In this document: positions 1 to 9,311 of the stretch, one piece after another
How the letters are laid out: the number at the start of each line of letters is the position of its first letter
Position numbering within the stretch: the first letter of the stretch is position 1
Notes under the pieces: model-generated
Seen by the model: the letters and a program-made list of their open reading frames with translations, nothing else
What the model was told of the DNA's origin: nothing
Database searches by the model: none
Program-made: the position numbers and the translations under genes
From: Dyadobacter koreensis
Lineage (GTDB): Bacteria > Bacteroidota > Bacteroidia > Cytophagales > Spirosomataceae
NCBI RefSeq assembly: GCF_900108855.1
Contig: NZ_FNXY01000010.1
Location: forward strand, 317,576-381,575
Length of the DNA: 64,000 nt
Direction: 5' to 3'

Positions 1-1627
1 ATCTGATCAACACTTTTCCGCGCCAGGGTGTGATCTCAATGGAAAATTCGCTTGGAATATCGATTGGCGCTTTGTACTCTTTCCAGGAAATCGCAGAGTC
101 AAGTTTTGCATTTAATTCGATGTGATATAACCCGCGATAAGCGTGGGCTATCCAAAAAGAACCTTCATTTGTTTGAACAATTTGTTTGGCAGGAATTGGT
201 GGAATTCCTTTGACAGGAAATTGATAAGTCCATTGTCCGGCTTTATCCTTCTTATATATGTGAAGGCCTGTGTAAGATCCCTGTAATAAAACCGTGTCGC
301 TTTTTGTGACGACCGGGAGAAATTGCCAGCCACCATTTACCGGTGATATTCTTTTGATGCCGTTTTTTTCAATGCGGAACGTTGCATCATTGTGGCCGCA
401 CAGTAATTGATCGTTTATAACTTTCAAAGTCCAGGTTTGGCCTTCCAGTCCGCGTATAGGGCGAAAGGGTTCGGATGACATCCACTTTTTAACAAAAACA
501 CCATTATTGGACCCTACGTATAAGTTTCCTTTCCAAATGGCTGCTGCATAAGTTGATCCGAGAGGGTTGTCGTTCGTCTGATATGAAATGACCGGAGAAG
601 CAAGCTTGATAAGGTCAATTCCCTGATCCAGCCCGAGCCATAAATGGTCGTTACTGTCTTCAAAGAGGGAGAGTATCGTATTATTTTGTAATCCATTTTC
701 TTTCTTGAAATGGAATCTCAAACTCCCGCTGTTATCAACTACGTATAATCCTTTTGATATCGAGCCAAAAGCATAACTGCTGTCGGTGCTGAGCACGACC
801 GCCTTATTGATGATGTTTTGTTTTAATTCCTCAGCGAGAGGTATTTTCCATTCGGTGAATTTCTCATTATCCCAAATGAAAATGCCCTGTTTAGTAGTGG
901 TGACTAAAACCTTGTTTCCCGGAAAAGGCAGGATACTTGAAACCACCGCAGACGCAAGAAAACCGGAACCTTTCAGCATCACAAACTTATTTCCGATCAG
1001 CTCGTAGAGTCCTTTGTTTAAAAACTGAACATACAATCTGCCTCTGACATTTCGCATGAACATAAAATTATCCCTTGTTTTAAGCTCGGTGATCTTCTGG
1101 CCGTCGTAACGGTATATCCGGGCAAAGGACTGGAAATAAATATCCTTACCATCTTTCAGAATGTGCCATATTTCTTCCGTCTGTAAACTCTTGAAATTAG
1201 CAGCTTTGCTAAGAGAATGATAGATTAACTGCCCCTTTGTCGTTTTTTGCCAATATCCAAACTCTGAATAGCCACCAACGTAAATTCTTGAACCTCCGTT
1301 TGGCATCGTATCGCACAAAACAGCACGTACGATCTGCCGGTTAGGGAATGGAAATAACTTCCAGACAGCACCGTCATATTCAAGCAAACCATCAGAATTA
1401 GCCGTATAAATGATGTGATCTTTACTCTGGCCGATTGCCCAGTTTTGATTATGAGCCTTATAAATCGTGTTCTGGAAATTTACAAGAGGAGGTGTCTCCT
1501 GAGCGGACACAGAAGAAAAAAACACAAATAAAAGGAGTAAAACCCCGTTTAATTTGTGCTTATGTTTTTTGGTATTATAGTAAAAAGGAGCGATCGAGCC
1601 ATCTCCTTTTTCCAAAGGGCAAATCAT
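1..1627 (-). CDS. Two-component-regulator propeller sensor protein, C-terminus cut by window edge
   Basis: The frame is open from an ATG at 1625-1627 to base 1, giving about 542 residues without a stop, so only the N-terminal part is present. After a short polar stretch there is a hydrophobic signal segment ending near SVSAQE. The rest is a run of beta-propeller-like blades with motifs such as DGLLEYDG, EDSNDHLWLGLDQG and GSNNGVFVKKW, typical of the periplasmic sensor of Bacteroidota hybrid or LuxR-type regulators (reg_prop family). In such proteins a Y_Y_Y domain, a membrane helix and a kinase or HTH output follow; none of that is visible here, so the output type is unknown. It is divergent from the porin gene at 1706. 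Confidence 0.8.
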   Translation of the reverse strand, partial: MICPLEKGDGSIAPFYYNTKKHKHKLNGVLLLLFVFFSSVSAQETPPLVNFQNTIYKAHNQNWAIGQSKDHIIYTANSDGLLEYDGAVWKLFPFPNRQIVRAVLCDTMPNGGSRIYVGGYSEFGYWQKTTKGQLIYHSLSKAANFKSLQTEEIWHILKDGKDIYFQSFARIYRYDGQKITELKTRDNFMFMRNVRGRLYVQFLNKGLYELIGNKFVMLKGSGFLASAVVSSILPFPGNKVLVTTTKQGIFIWDNEKFTEWKIPLAEELKQNIINKAVVLSTDSSYAFGSISKGLYVVDNSGSLRFHFKKENGLQNNTILSLFEDSNDHLWLGLDQGIDLIKLASPVISYQTNDNPLGSTYAAAIWKGNLYVGSNNGVFVKKWMSSEPFRPIRGLEGQTWTLKVINDQLLCGHNDATFRIEKNGIKRISPVNGGWQFLPVVTKSDTVLLQGSYTGLHIYKKDKAGQWTYQFPVKGIPPIPAKQIVQTNEGSFWIAHAYRGLYHIELNAKLDSAISWKEYKAPIDIPSEFSIEITPWRGKVLIR

Positions 1628-1667
1628 TTTTAGAGTATTTTTTAGCAACTTTTAACTAATTTAGGTA

Positions 1668-1686
1668 AGATACGTTATTCGTATCT
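1668..1686. promoter_or_regulatory. Short inverted repeat before the porin gene
   Basis: AGATACG and CGTATCT form a perfect 7-bp inverted repeat with a 5-base spacer. It ends 19 bases before the ATG of the porin gene, within the 78-bp divergent gap. It could be an operator or a 5' mRNA hairpin; no regulator can be assigned. Confidence 0.3.
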
Positions 1687-1705
1687 GAAAAAAATAACGC
1701 GTGGA

Positions 1706-3082
1706 ATGAAAAAAGTACTTTGTTTAATTTTATTAGCCACATCAGCTGGATTCGCTCAAGTGAAGTCAACGGATGATAATAACAAAAGTGATATCAGATA
1801 TAGTCTCAATCCTTCCGGATCGCATTATGTAAAATTCACCTTTACAAATCAGGTTTGGCTTCGACTGAATGAAAATAATCCGGGAACAACAGTTTTAAGT
1901 GATCCCGCTTCTCAAACATTTGATATCGGATTGAGAAGGACTCGTATGCAATTGTTTGGCCAGATTACTGACAGGGTCTTTTTTTATACACAGTTTGGTC
2001 TTAACAACTTTAACAAAACAAATGGTTTCCCGGGTTATAATACAGCCGGAACGCCAAGTAACAGAAAGGTTGCTGCTTTTTTTCATGATGCGGTAGGGGA
2101 ATATGAAGTGCTGAGAAAGGGCTCTGATTTCATTCGCGTGGGAGGCGGTCTGACGATCGTAAATGGACTTTCCCGTTTCTCTCAGCCAAGTATCGGAACG
2201 ATCATGACAATGGATGTGCCGATTTTCGCTCAGGCAACGGTAGATCAGACCGATCAGTTTTCAAGAAAACTTGCCATTTACAGTCGTGGACAGATTGGTA
2301 AAATTAATTATCGTTTAAGTATTGCTGACCCGTTTCCAGTCGAAACAAGTGGAGGCGTCCCCGCTGCTTTGGGCGTAAATTCTGTTTTTGCTCAGAAAAA
2401 ACATAAAAAACAGTTTGACGGATTATTGATCTACAATATTTTTGATACAGAAGACAACACAACTCCAGGGTACATGACGGGTACTTATCTGGGAAAGCGA
2501 AAAGTCTGGAATATTGAGGCGGGCTTCATCGGACAAAAAAATGCGACTTGGAGACAAGAAAATGCTGACACGCTGTATAGCAGCATGAATTTATGGTCCG
2601 TTGCTTCTTATCTCGACATGCCGGTTAACAAGGATAAAGGGACAGCGGTGTCTGCATATTTAGGATATTTTCATACAGAATATGGGAAAGGATATCTTCG
2701 CTATAATGGGAGTATGAATCCTGCAACAGGCACTAATTTACCGATCGCCGGTGTTAGCGGTACACACGGAAATGCTTACCCTATGTTTGGAACAGGGAAT
2801 GTAACTTATGCACAGGCTGGATTTAAATTCAAAGAGGGGCTGTTGGGAAGCCAGGGGACGCTGATGCCTTTCGCTTCCTGGCAATATTCAGATTATGAAC
2901 GTTTGAAAGATCCGATGAATCTGTACAATCTGGGCGTCAACTGGGTCATTAAAGGAAATAATTCAAAATTGACATTAAATTACGAGAATAGGCCAGTTTA
3001 TAAAAACGGAGTGGAATTTAATGAATTAGTTAAAGACGGGAGAAAAGCATCCTGGATATTACAGTATCAGATATCAATCTAG
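1706..3082 (+). CDS. Outer-membrane porin-like beta-barrel protein
   Basis: The 458-residue product begins with a clear signal peptide (about residues 1-18, ending GFAQ). Alternating hydrophobic and polar residues and aromatic girdle patterns run throughout, and the C-terminus ends in a barrel-like strand (WILQYQISI). The text resembles Bacteroidota proteins annotated as phosphate-selective porin O/P-like or simply porin. It probably forms a diffusion channel in the outer membrane; the substrate cannot be read from sequence. It is monocistronic, divergent from the sensor gene at 1-1627 and convergent with mdh, with which it shares a terminator. The specificity assignment is weak. Confidence 0.7.
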   Translation: MKKVLCLILLATSAGFAQVKSTDDNNKSDIRYSLNPSGSHYVKFTFTNQVWLRLNENNPGTTVLSDPASQTFDIGLRRTRMQLFGQITDRVFFYTQFGLNNFNKTNGFPGYNTAGTPSNRKVAAFFHDAVGEYEVLRKGSDFIRVGGGLTIVNGLSRFSQPSIGTIMTMDVPIFAQATVDQTDQFSRKLAIYSRGQIGKINYRLSIADPFPVETSGGVPAALGVNSVFAQKKHKKQFDGLLIYNIFDTEDNTTPGYMTGTYLGKRKVWNIEAGFIGQKNATWRQENADTLYSSMNLWSVASYLDMPVNKDKGTAVSAYLGYFHTEYGKGYLRYNGSMNPATGTNLPIAGVSGTHGNAYPMFGTGNVTYAQAGFKFKEGLLGSQGTLMPFASWQYSDYERLKDPMNLYNLGVNWVIKGNNSKLTLNYENRPVYKNGVEFNELVKDGRKASWILQYQISI

Positions 3083-3100
3083 ACTGTGAATAAAATGAGT

Positions 3101-3138
3101 AAAAGAGGAGCCAGTTTTACCAAACTGACTCCTCTTTT
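3101..3138. terminator. Bidirectional terminator between porin and mdh
   Basis: A 17-bp stem with one C/A mismatch (3101-3117 against 3122-3138) has a TACC loop. It starts with AAAA and ends with TTTT, so it can stop transcription arriving from either of the two convergent genes. Confidence 0.85.
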
Positions 3139-3140
3139 GG

Positions 3141-4067
3141 CTAGAACGTCAAAGCTCCGTTCATCGCACGTACGGCTTCGGCGGATTTTTCGTATGCTGC
3201 TTTTTCGGCGTCGCTCAAACGCAGATTGATGATTTTCTCCCAGCCATTACGTCCAAGAACAACTGGGACGCCCATGCAAATATCTTTCTGTCCATACTCT
3301 CCATTCAGATAGACACCGCAGGGAACAATCCTTTTTTGGTTACGAACAATGCTTTCCACCATCATCGCTGCTGCAGCTCCGGGTGCATACCATGCTGATG
3401 TTCCGATCAATTTTGTAAGCGTTGCACCGCCGATCATCGTATCCGCTGCTATCTGCTCAAGTTTTTCAGCAGAAAGAAAACGGCTTACCGGAATCCCGTT
3501 GTAAGTAGCCAGGCGGGTTAACGGTATCATGGTTGTGTCACCATGTCCGCCAATTACCATACCGTGAATGTCACTTGGAGAAACATCCATTGCCATAGCA
3601 AGATAAGTTTTGAAACGTGCGCTGTCCAATGCTCCTCCCATACCGATAATCCGTTTTTTAGGAATATCTGCCTCTTTAAATGCAAGGTAAGTCATTGTAT
3701 CCATCGGATTTGAAACAACAATGATTATGGCCTTTGGAGAATATTTTAAAATATTTTCAGTTACTGATTTTACGATTCCTGCATTGATACCGATAAGTTC
3801 TTCGCGGGTCATGCCGGGTTTGCGCGGGATACCTGAAGTGATTACGACTACATCGGATCCCTTTGTTTTTTCATAGTCATTAGTTGAGCCAACCGGTTTG
3901 GTATTAAAACCAAGTAACGCAGCGGTCTGGTACATATCCAATGATTTTCCTTCACTTACACCTTCTTTGATATCCAGCAACACTAATTCTTCCGCCAATT
4001 CGCGACGAATGATATTGTCGGCTGTGGTTGCACCCACGGCGCCAGCGCCTACGACAGTAATCTTCAT
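3141..4067 (-). CDS. mdh: Malate dehydrogenase
   Basis: Catalyses NAD-dependent interconversion of malate and oxaloacetate in the TCA cycle. The 308-residue product is the normal length for the LDH-like MDH group. The dinucleotide-binding motif GAGAVG is at residues 7-12 and the NAD-selecting acidic residue is D32 (LLDIKEG). Substrate-binding arginines are R82, R88 (GIPRKPGMTR) and R151, and the catalytic histidine is H175 in IGGHGDTT. The start is the ATG at 4065-4067, directly before the motif MKITVVGAGA. Its promoter must lie in the 157-bp gap shared with the divergent YkvA-like gene; a TAnnTTTC-type -7 candidate reads on the minus strand at 4105-4112. Confidence 0.97.
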   Translation of the reverse strand: MKITVVGAGAVGATTADNIIRRELAEELVLLDIKEGVSEGKSLDMYQTAALLGFNTKPVGSTNDYEKTKGSDVVVITSGIPRKPGMTREELIGINAGIVKSVTENILKYSPKAIIIVVSNPMDTMTYLAFKEADIPKKRIIGMGGALDSARFKTYLAMAMDVSPSDIHGMVIGGHGDTTMIPLTRLATYNGIPVSRFLSAEKLEQIAADTMIGGATLTKLIGTSAWYAPGAAAAMMVESIVRNQKRIVPCGVYLNGEYGQKDICMGVPVVLGRNGWEKIINLRLSDAEKAAYEKSAEAVRAMNGALTF

Positions 4068-4260
4068 AAAAAAATGTATTTAATTGTGTAAAAATTAATG
4101 TTTTGAAATATACCCTAAAAATAGGTTACATAATTTGTTAAAACCACTCGGAGATTTAAATTTTGTATGAAATGTAGTATGCTTCGATCCGTAATGCAAT
4201 TTTTTACGTAATTAGATAGTTATATTGGCATTTCAAACCACTTTTTCTTTATTTAGAAAA

Positions 4261-4692
4261 ATGAATAACGAATCATTGATAGCAAAGACCTTAAAGTCTG
4301 TTTTTTTTAGAAAGGCAACAGGTAAAGCAGGCAGGTATGCCAGTAACGCAAGTCGCCTTATGGAGTTGGTTAGTGAGGTAGCGGGTAAATTGAAGCATGT
4401 TGGGTTCAAAGGCAATCTGGCCGAGTTTCAGGGCAGCGTAAGACTGCTGATTCGTATGGTGCAAGCATATTCGTCGGGAGCATACAGAACGCTTCCCTGG
4501 AAAAGCCTTGTTTCGATAGTCGCTGTTTTAATCTATTTTGTTTCTCCAATTGATCTTATCCCTGATTTTCTGCCGGTTATAGGAATTACAGACGATGTCG
4601 CGCTTGTTTTGTGGCTTATTAAGACATTAGGCGACGATATTGCGAAATTCAGCGAATGGGAAAAGAACGAAAAAACAATTAATATCGGATAA
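4261..4692 (+). CDS. YkvA/DUF1232-family small membrane protein
   Basis: The product carries the DUF1232 hallmark LIYFVSPIDLIPDFLPVIG followed by a second hydrophobic segment, so it probably inserts in the inner membrane with a basic N-terminal region in the cytosol. The function of the family is not established. The frame is open from a TTG at 4225 (155 residues), but the ATG at 4261 (MNNESLIAK, 143 residues) has an A-rich upstream region typical of this phylum, so I chose it. It lies upstream of tatA but tatA has its own promoter. Confidence 0.8.
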   Translation: MNNESLIAKTLKSVFFRKATGKAGRYASNASRLMELVSEVAGKLKHVGFKGNLAEFQGSVRLLIRMVQAYSSGAYRTLPWKSLVSIVAVLIYFVSPIDLIPDFLPVIGITDDVALVLWLIKTLGDDIAKFSEWEKNEKTINIG

Positions 4693-4729
4693 AGTGCCTG
4701 ATTATTTTAGGTCTTTTCCAAAAAATAAG

Positions 4730-4737
4730 TATTTTTG
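4730..4737 (+). promoter_or_regulatory. Predicted tatA promoter, -7 box
   Basis: TATTTTTG matches the Bacteroidota -7 consensus TAnnTTTG exactly. A T-rich -33-like TTTT lies at 4705-4708, about 21 bases upstream. It is 25 bases before the tatA ATG, consistent with a short leader. Confidence 0.55.
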
Positions 4738-4761
4738 TAAACATATAATCAAAGAATAGAT

Positions 4762-4968
4762 ATGGAATCAGTAACTGTTTTAGGTGGAATTATGGGGTTG
4801 GGTGGACAAGAGATATTTCTGGTAGCCTTGTTCGTTTTGCTTTTCTTCGGTGCGAAGAAAATTCCTGAGTTGATGCGTGGTTTGGGCCAGGGTATCAACG
4901 AGTTTAAAAATGCTACCAAAGACGTAAAAGAGAATATTGAGAAAAGCATGGAAGATACTACAAAGTAA
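4762..4968 (+). CDS. tatA: Sec-independent (Tat) translocase subunit TatA/TatE
   Basis: A 68-residue protein with the standard TatA layout: a short N-terminus, a single membrane helix (about residues 16-29), the FG hinge at residues 29-30, the amphipathic helix AKKIPELMRGLGQGI and a charged C-terminal tail. It multimerises with TatC to move folded proteins across the inner membrane. Twin-arginine-like signals are present on the Gfo/Idh proteins encoded at 27711 and 29401, which may be substrates (inference). tatC is not in the window. A terminator follows. Confidence 0.95.
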   Translation: MESVTVLGGIMGLGGQEIFLVALFVLLFFGAKKIPELMRGLGQGINEFKNATKDVKENIEKSMEDTTK

Positions 4969-4993
4969 TCTTTCCATTGTATTGAGTACATAA

Positions 4994-5035
4994 CAGAGCC
5001 GTTTAGTAAACACTTAAATGGCTCTGATTCTTTAT
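4994..5035 (+). terminator. Terminator after tatA
   Basis: A 12-bp stem with one G-U pair (4994-5005 against 5015-5026) with a 9-base loop is followed by the T-rich run ATTCTTTATTTATT. It separates tatA from gatA. Confidence 0.75.
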
Positions 5036-5060
5036 TTATTACCCGCCAAAAATAATTACG

Positions 5061-6503
5061 TTGAAAGAGTACCCGACGCTGACCGAAATACAAAATGATT
5101 TGCGTGGAGGAGGTTTAACCTGCGTGCAGTTGGTGAATCATTATTTGGAAAGGATTGAGTCCAATGCCCATTTAAATGCCTTCGTTGACGTCTATTCAGA
5201 GGAAGCACTTCGCTTCGCGGCTGATGTAGACATTAAAATTCAGAATGGAACTGCTGGCAGACTTGCCGGCTTGGTGATCGGCTTAAAGGATGTTTTGGCT
5301 CATAAAGGGCACGGCGTTCAGGCTGGAAGTCAGATTTTGAATACTTACCATTCCCCGTATACAGCAACAGCGGTTCAACGTCTTTTGGACGAAGACGCTA
5401 TTGTAATAGGTCGTCAAAACTGTGACGAGTTTGCCATGGGGTCTTCTAATGAAAATTCATCTTTCGGTCCTGTTCTTAATGCGGCTGATAATACAAAGGT
5501 TCCGGGTGGATCTTCCGGTGGCTCGGCGGTTGCGGTTCAGGCTGGATTGTGCCACGCATCTTTGGGAAGTGATACTGGAGGTTCAGTTCGTCAGCCTGCC
5601 GCTTTTTGTGGCGTAGTTGGGGTTAAGCCTTCTTATGGTCGTGTTTCCCGCTGGGGACTTCTGGCTTATGCGTCTTCCTTTGACTGTATCGGACCGATTA
5701 CGAAAAGTATTGAAGATGCTGCTTTGATTTTGGAAATCATGGCAGGTTCCGACGAATTCGATAGTACCGTTTCTGCCAAAGATGTTCCTTCTTACACTGA
5801 AAATCTTGGTTGGAATGGAAAGGCAAAGATTGGTTACATTCTTGATACGATTGAAAATGAAGCGATTGCTCCTGAAATCCGTGAGCAGACACTCGAAGTT
5901 TTAAATCGTCTCCGTTCGCAGGGACACGAAGTCACGCCGGTTGAAATGCCGCTCCTTGATTATTTATTGCCAACTTATTACATCCTGACCACCGCTGAGG
6001 CCAGTTCAAATCTATCAAGATTTGATGGTGTAAGGTATGGTAGCAGAGCGGCAGAAAACGGAGATTTGGAGGCACTTTATAAGAATACCCGGACAGAAGG
6101 TTTTGGTGAAGAAGTGAGGAGAAGAATATTATTAGGTACTTTTGTTTTAAGTGCAAATTATTACGACGCATACTATACCAAGGCGCAACGCGTTAGAAGA
6201 TTGGTGCGGGAAGAAACGGAGCGGTTTTTTGAGAAATTTGATTTTCTTATTTCACCTGTTACGCCTACCACTGCCTTTACGATCGGAGAGAAAACGGAAG
6301 ATCCTTTACAGATGTATTTAGCTGATATTTTTACGGTACAGGCTAATGTTGTAGGAAATCCTGCCATTTCAATTCCGAATGGTTTAGACAAAAATGGTAT
6401 GCCGATTGGTATTCAAATTATGGCGCCCTTCTTCAAAGAAGAAAAAATGCTGTCGTTTGCTAACCATCTTTCTTTAACTTTGAAAGAAAATATAGAAGCA
6501 TAA
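5061..6503 (+). CDS. gatA: Asp-tRNA(Asn)/Glu-tRNA(Gln) amidotransferase subunit A
   Basis: The glutaminase/amidase subunit of GatCAB, which converts mischarged Glu-tRNA(Gln) or Asp-tRNA(Asn) to the correct aminoacyl-tRNA. The 480-residue product has the amidase-signature Ser-cisSer-Lys triad at K76, S151 and S175 (GLKDVLA, GGSSGGSA, DTGGSVRQPA). The start is a TTG at 5061: no in-frame ATG precedes the conserved N-terminus MKEYPTLTEI, and this gives normal family length. gatB and gatC are not in the window, which is usual in Bacteroidota where the genes are scattered. A terminator follows at 6512. Confidence 0.96.
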   Translation: MKEYPTLTEIQNDLRGGGLTCVQLVNHYLERIESNAHLNAFVDVYSEEALRFAADVDIKIQNGTAGRLAGLVIGLKDVLAHKGHGVQAGSQILNTYHSPYTATAVQRLLDEDAIVIGRQNCDEFAMGSSNENSSFGPVLNAADNTKVPGGSSGGSAVAVQAGLCHASLGSDTGGSVRQPAAFCGVVGVKPSYGRVSRWGLLAYASSFDCIGPITKSIEDAALILEIMAGSDEFDSTVSAKDVPSYTENLGWNGKAKIGYILDTIENEAIAPEIREQTLEVLNRLRSQGHEVTPVEMPLLDYLLPTYYILTTAEASSNLSRFDGVRYGSRAAENGDLEALYKNTRTEGFGEEVRRRILLGTFVLSANYYDAYYTKAQRVRRLVREETERFFEKFDFLISPVTPTTAFTIGEKTEDPLQMYLADIFTVQANVVGNPAISIPNGLDKNGMPIGIQIMAPFFKEEKMLSFANHLSLTLKENIEA

Positions 6504-6511
6504 TTTCCAAG

Positions 6512-6542
6512 CCTGATAAATAATTTTTTATCTGGTTTTTTG
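6512..6542 (+). terminator. Terminator after gatA
   Basis: CCTGATAAA pairs with TTTATCTGG (8 of 9) around a 6-base loop and is followed by a run of T. A second short perfect hairpin (GGACTG/CAGTCC, 6555-6570) follows, then GGTCTTTATT; it may be a back-up terminator. Confidence 0.7.
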
Positions 6543-6744
6543 TAAGTATTTATTGGACTGTAAGCAGTCCGGTCTTTATTATTACCCAATGTTTCAATAA
6601 AAGAATCGTGCCTGTAAGGTGATTTTTCAGAAATTATTTGCACGAAATTATAGATAGTAAGAAAGTTATTTACATAAGGTATTCATCATCAGACGTTGAC
6701 TATTTGATAACAGGAATCGCTAACCCATCAAAAAGCTTTAATTA

Positions 6745-8577
6745 ATGAGGATTTCAAAAAGAGTATTGTGGCTTGGAGCCGTGTGTGCAGGGTTGTGGAA
6801 TTCGCCGGTTATGGCGACAATACAAAGAGAGAAATTAGAAATTATTGGGCCGGATACGCTCGGAATCGCAGCGGTAGCTGATGAAAATGCCGAAATTCCA
6901 ACCATGCCTGACGTTGAAGAAATAGGTTTGACACCTGCTATTCCGGAAGAATTATTAAGAGAGCGTTTTGCGAAACTGGAAAAATCGATTCCTCTGACTT
7001 ATCATAAGTCGTCTCACGAATTTGTTGAATACTTTATTTATAAAAAGACAAACTTCACAATCAGTATGATGGAAAAGATGCCATTATACTTCCCTTTATT
7101 TGAAAAAACACTTCAAAAATACGGTCTGCCTACAGAGCTTAAATATCTGTCAATGATCGAATCGGGATTAAATCCTACAGCACTGTCCCGCGTCAGAGCC
7201 GGCGGACTTTGGCAATTTATGCCTGCGACGGGTCGTGAGTTCGGTTTATACCAGGATAGTTACATCGACGAACGTTTCGAACCTGTAAAAGCGACTGAGG
7301 CTGCGTGTAAATATCTTAAACAGCTTTATAATATTTTTGGAGACTGGGAGTTGGCTTTGGCTTCTTACAATACAGGGCCGGGAAATGTTAAACGTGCAAT
7401 GCGTCGTTCACATGGAACAACCTTCTGGGGAATTTATAACGCGCTTCCAAAAGAAACAAGATCTTATGTTCCGCAATATGTGGCGATGAACTATATGATG
7501 AATTATGGAAATGATCACGGCGTTTATGCACAAAATCCGGAATATCAGATTCCTAATGATACAATCCATATCAATGGCTATATAAATCTTGCAACATTCT
7601 GCCAGCAAAGTGGAATTGATTTTGCGGAACTTAACAAACTGAATCCTCAGTTGACGAAAACAATGCTTCCTGAGCAGACGCGTGATTTTGTTCTTAAAGT
7701 ACCAAGTGTAAAATATACTTATCTGGTTAGCAACAGAAGCGTGATTATGGATTCCTGCACACGCAGGTATATTCCAGCCGGAGCAGTTTTGGCAGGACTT
7801 GACAAATCAAACGGAGCGTTTCCCTATGCTTATGTTAATGGGGACGAGGATAGCGATGAATTTGCAGCTAACACAAAAGTAGTTTCCAAGAAATCTTCTC
7901 ACACCGTTAAAAGAGGAGAGACGCTGCAATCGATTTCAAGAAAATACCGAGTTCAGGTTGCTGAGTTGAAAAGATGGAATCGTATTCGCAGAAATTCATT
8001 GCAGAGGGGCCAGCGCCTGGTGGTTTATAAAGATGTAAAAGTTACCGTCAGGCCGATGCTGATAGCTTCTGGAAAAGTAGAAAAAGAACACGTTAAAACC
8101 GATACAACTGCGGAAACAACGCTGGCTGTAAACGAAGAGACTGAGGAGACGGATTCGGATGAACAGGAAGTGGCTGCTGTTGCGAAAATTAAGCAAAAAA
8201 AATCTTCTCATACAGTCAGACGCGGCGAAACACTGGAATCTATTTCAAGAAAATATGATGTCGAAATCGCTGAGTTGAGGAAATGGAATAATATTCGTAG
8301 AAGCGCTATCCAAAGTGGACAAAAATTAATTGTTTATAAGGAAGTTAAAGAGGTTGTGCCTGTAACCCTGGTTGCTTCTGCAAAAACGCAGCAGGCACAG
8401 AAAGAAGAACAAAGAAGATCAAGACATATCAAAATGCGTTACCACACTGTCCAGCAGGGTGATACGCTATGGAACATTTCCCAGCGTTACGGACTGCCGA
8501 TAGATTACCTGAAAAGAGCTAATAAAATCAGAGGGAACGAGATTAAGCCTGGTATGAAACTGATCGTTTCAAGCTAG
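6745..8577 (+). CDS. mltD: MltD-like lytic transglycosylase with three LysM domains
   Basis: Cleaves peptidoglycan glycan strands in the periplasm. The 610-residue product has an N-terminal signal peptide (about residues 1-25), a linker, then a family-1 SLT domain with catalytic E139 in SMIESGLNP and the motifs GGLWQFMPATG and ASYNTGPGNV. Three LysM peptidoglycan-binding domains follow at about residues 384-429, 487-532 and 566-610, each with the pattern HTVxxGxTLxxIS. E. coli MltD usually has two LysM; three is within the range for Bacteroidota. It starts at the ATG at 6745 and is followed 33 bases later by ruvA, so the two may be cotranscribed. Confidence 0.92.
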   Translation: MRISKRVLWLGAVCAGLWNSPVMATIQREKLEIIGPDTLGIAAVADENAEIPTMPDVEEIGLTPAIPEELLRERFAKLEKSIPLTYHKSSHEFVEYFIYKKTNFTISMMEKMPLYFPLFEKTLQKYGLPTELKYLSMIESGLNPTALSRVRAGGLWQFMPATGREFGLYQDSYIDERFEPVKATEAACKYLKQLYNIFGDWELALASYNTGPGNVKRAMRRSHGTTFWGIYNALPKETRSYVPQYVAMNYMMNYGNDHGVYAQNPEYQIPNDTIHINGYINLATFCQQSGIDFAELNKLNPQLTKTMLPEQTRDFVLKVPSVKYTYLVSNRSVIMDSCTRRYIPAGAVLAGLDKSNGAFPYAYVNGDEDSDEFAANTKVVSKKSSHTVKRGETLQSISRKYRVQVAELKRWNRIRRNSLQRGQRLVVYKDVKVTVRPMLIASGKVEKEHVKTDTTAETTLAVNEETEETDSDEQEVAAVAKIKQKKSSHTVRRGETLESISRKYDVEIAELRKWNNIRRSAIQSGQKLIVYKEVKEVVPVTLVASAKTQQAQKEEQRRSRHIKMRYHTVQQGDTLWNISQRYGLPIDYLKRANKIRGNEIKPGMKLIVSS

Positions 8578-8610
8578 AACGAGTTATTTTAACGCACATA
8601 CTATAAACAT

Positions 8611-9201
8611 ATGATTGCCTACGTTGACGGGACTGTAACCTATAAAGATCCTGCATTTGCCGTTATTGATGTCCAGGGTCTGGGTTATGAAGTTCGTATT
8701 TCATTGCAGACATACACCGCCATGCCAGACGTTGGTAAGCGGTGCAAATTAGTAACCTATCTAAATATACGTGAAGATGCTCATGTGCTTTTCGGCTTTT
8801 TGGAAAGCGATGAAAAGAGCCTCTTTTTAGATTTGATCAGTATCTCGGGAGTAGGGCCATCGACTGCTTTAGTCATGCTTTCCTCCCTTTCGTCTCCGGA
8901 AATCCGCCAGGGAATCATCGACGAAGACTTACGTCTGATCCAGTCTATTAAAGGAATTGGATTAAAAACAGCCCAGCGAGTAATTCTTGAATTAAGTGAC
9001 AAAATGCGGAAAGATGCAATGCTCACTACGGGAGTGAAAACCCCTGCTAGTTCGAATAATGCGTTGAAAAGCGAAGCTTTGGCTGCCCTGGTGACTCTGG
9101 GTATCCCGAAAGCGACCGCAGAAAAAAGTTTAGATGTTATCATCAAACGGGAAGGGTACGAGATAACGGTTGAGCAGTTGATTAAATTAGCGCTCCGCTA
9201 G
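8611..9201 (+). CDS. ruvA: Holliday junction branch migration protein RuvA
   Basis: A 196-residue DNA-binding subunit of the RuvAB branch migration complex. The N-terminal OB-fold opens with MIAYVDGTV and contains GLGYEVRIS. The tandem helix-hairpin-helix motifs are visible as ISGVGPSTALVMLS and IKGIGLKTAQRVILEL. The C-terminal domain III (EALAALVTLGIPKATAEKSL) binds RuvB. Length is normal. The order ruvA-sprA-gcvH that follows is recurrent in Bacteroidota genomes (prior knowledge). ruvB is not in the window. Confidence 0.96.
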   Translation: MIAYVDGTVTYKDPAFAVIDVQGLGYEVRISLQTYTAMPDVGKRCKLVTYLNIREDAHVLFGFLESDEKSLFLDLISISGVGPSTALVMLSSLSSPEIRQGIIDEDLRLIQSIKGIGLKTAQRVILELSDKMRKDAMLTTGVKTPASSNNALKSEALAALVTLGIPKATAEKSLDVIIKREGYEITVEQLIKLALR

Positions 9202-9231
9202 TCAGGATTTTTAAATAAGTCGTACGGGAAT

Positions 9232-9300
9232 ATGAAAAAGATTTTTACCGTTTCGTTGGATATGTTGACATTGATTATTGCAGAAACCCTCAAAAAATAA
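9232..9300 (+). other. 22-codon mini-ORF directly upstream of sprA
   Basis: An ATG-AAA-AAG start opens a 22-codon frame with a hydrophobic middle (TVSLDMLTLIIAE) that stops with TAA 11 bases before the sprA TTG, in a different frame. It could be a leader peptide, a chance ORF, or the original sprA signal-peptide start cut off by a frameshift. The sequence alone cannot decide. Confidence 0.3.
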
Positions 9301-9311
9301 AGTATTAAGCT

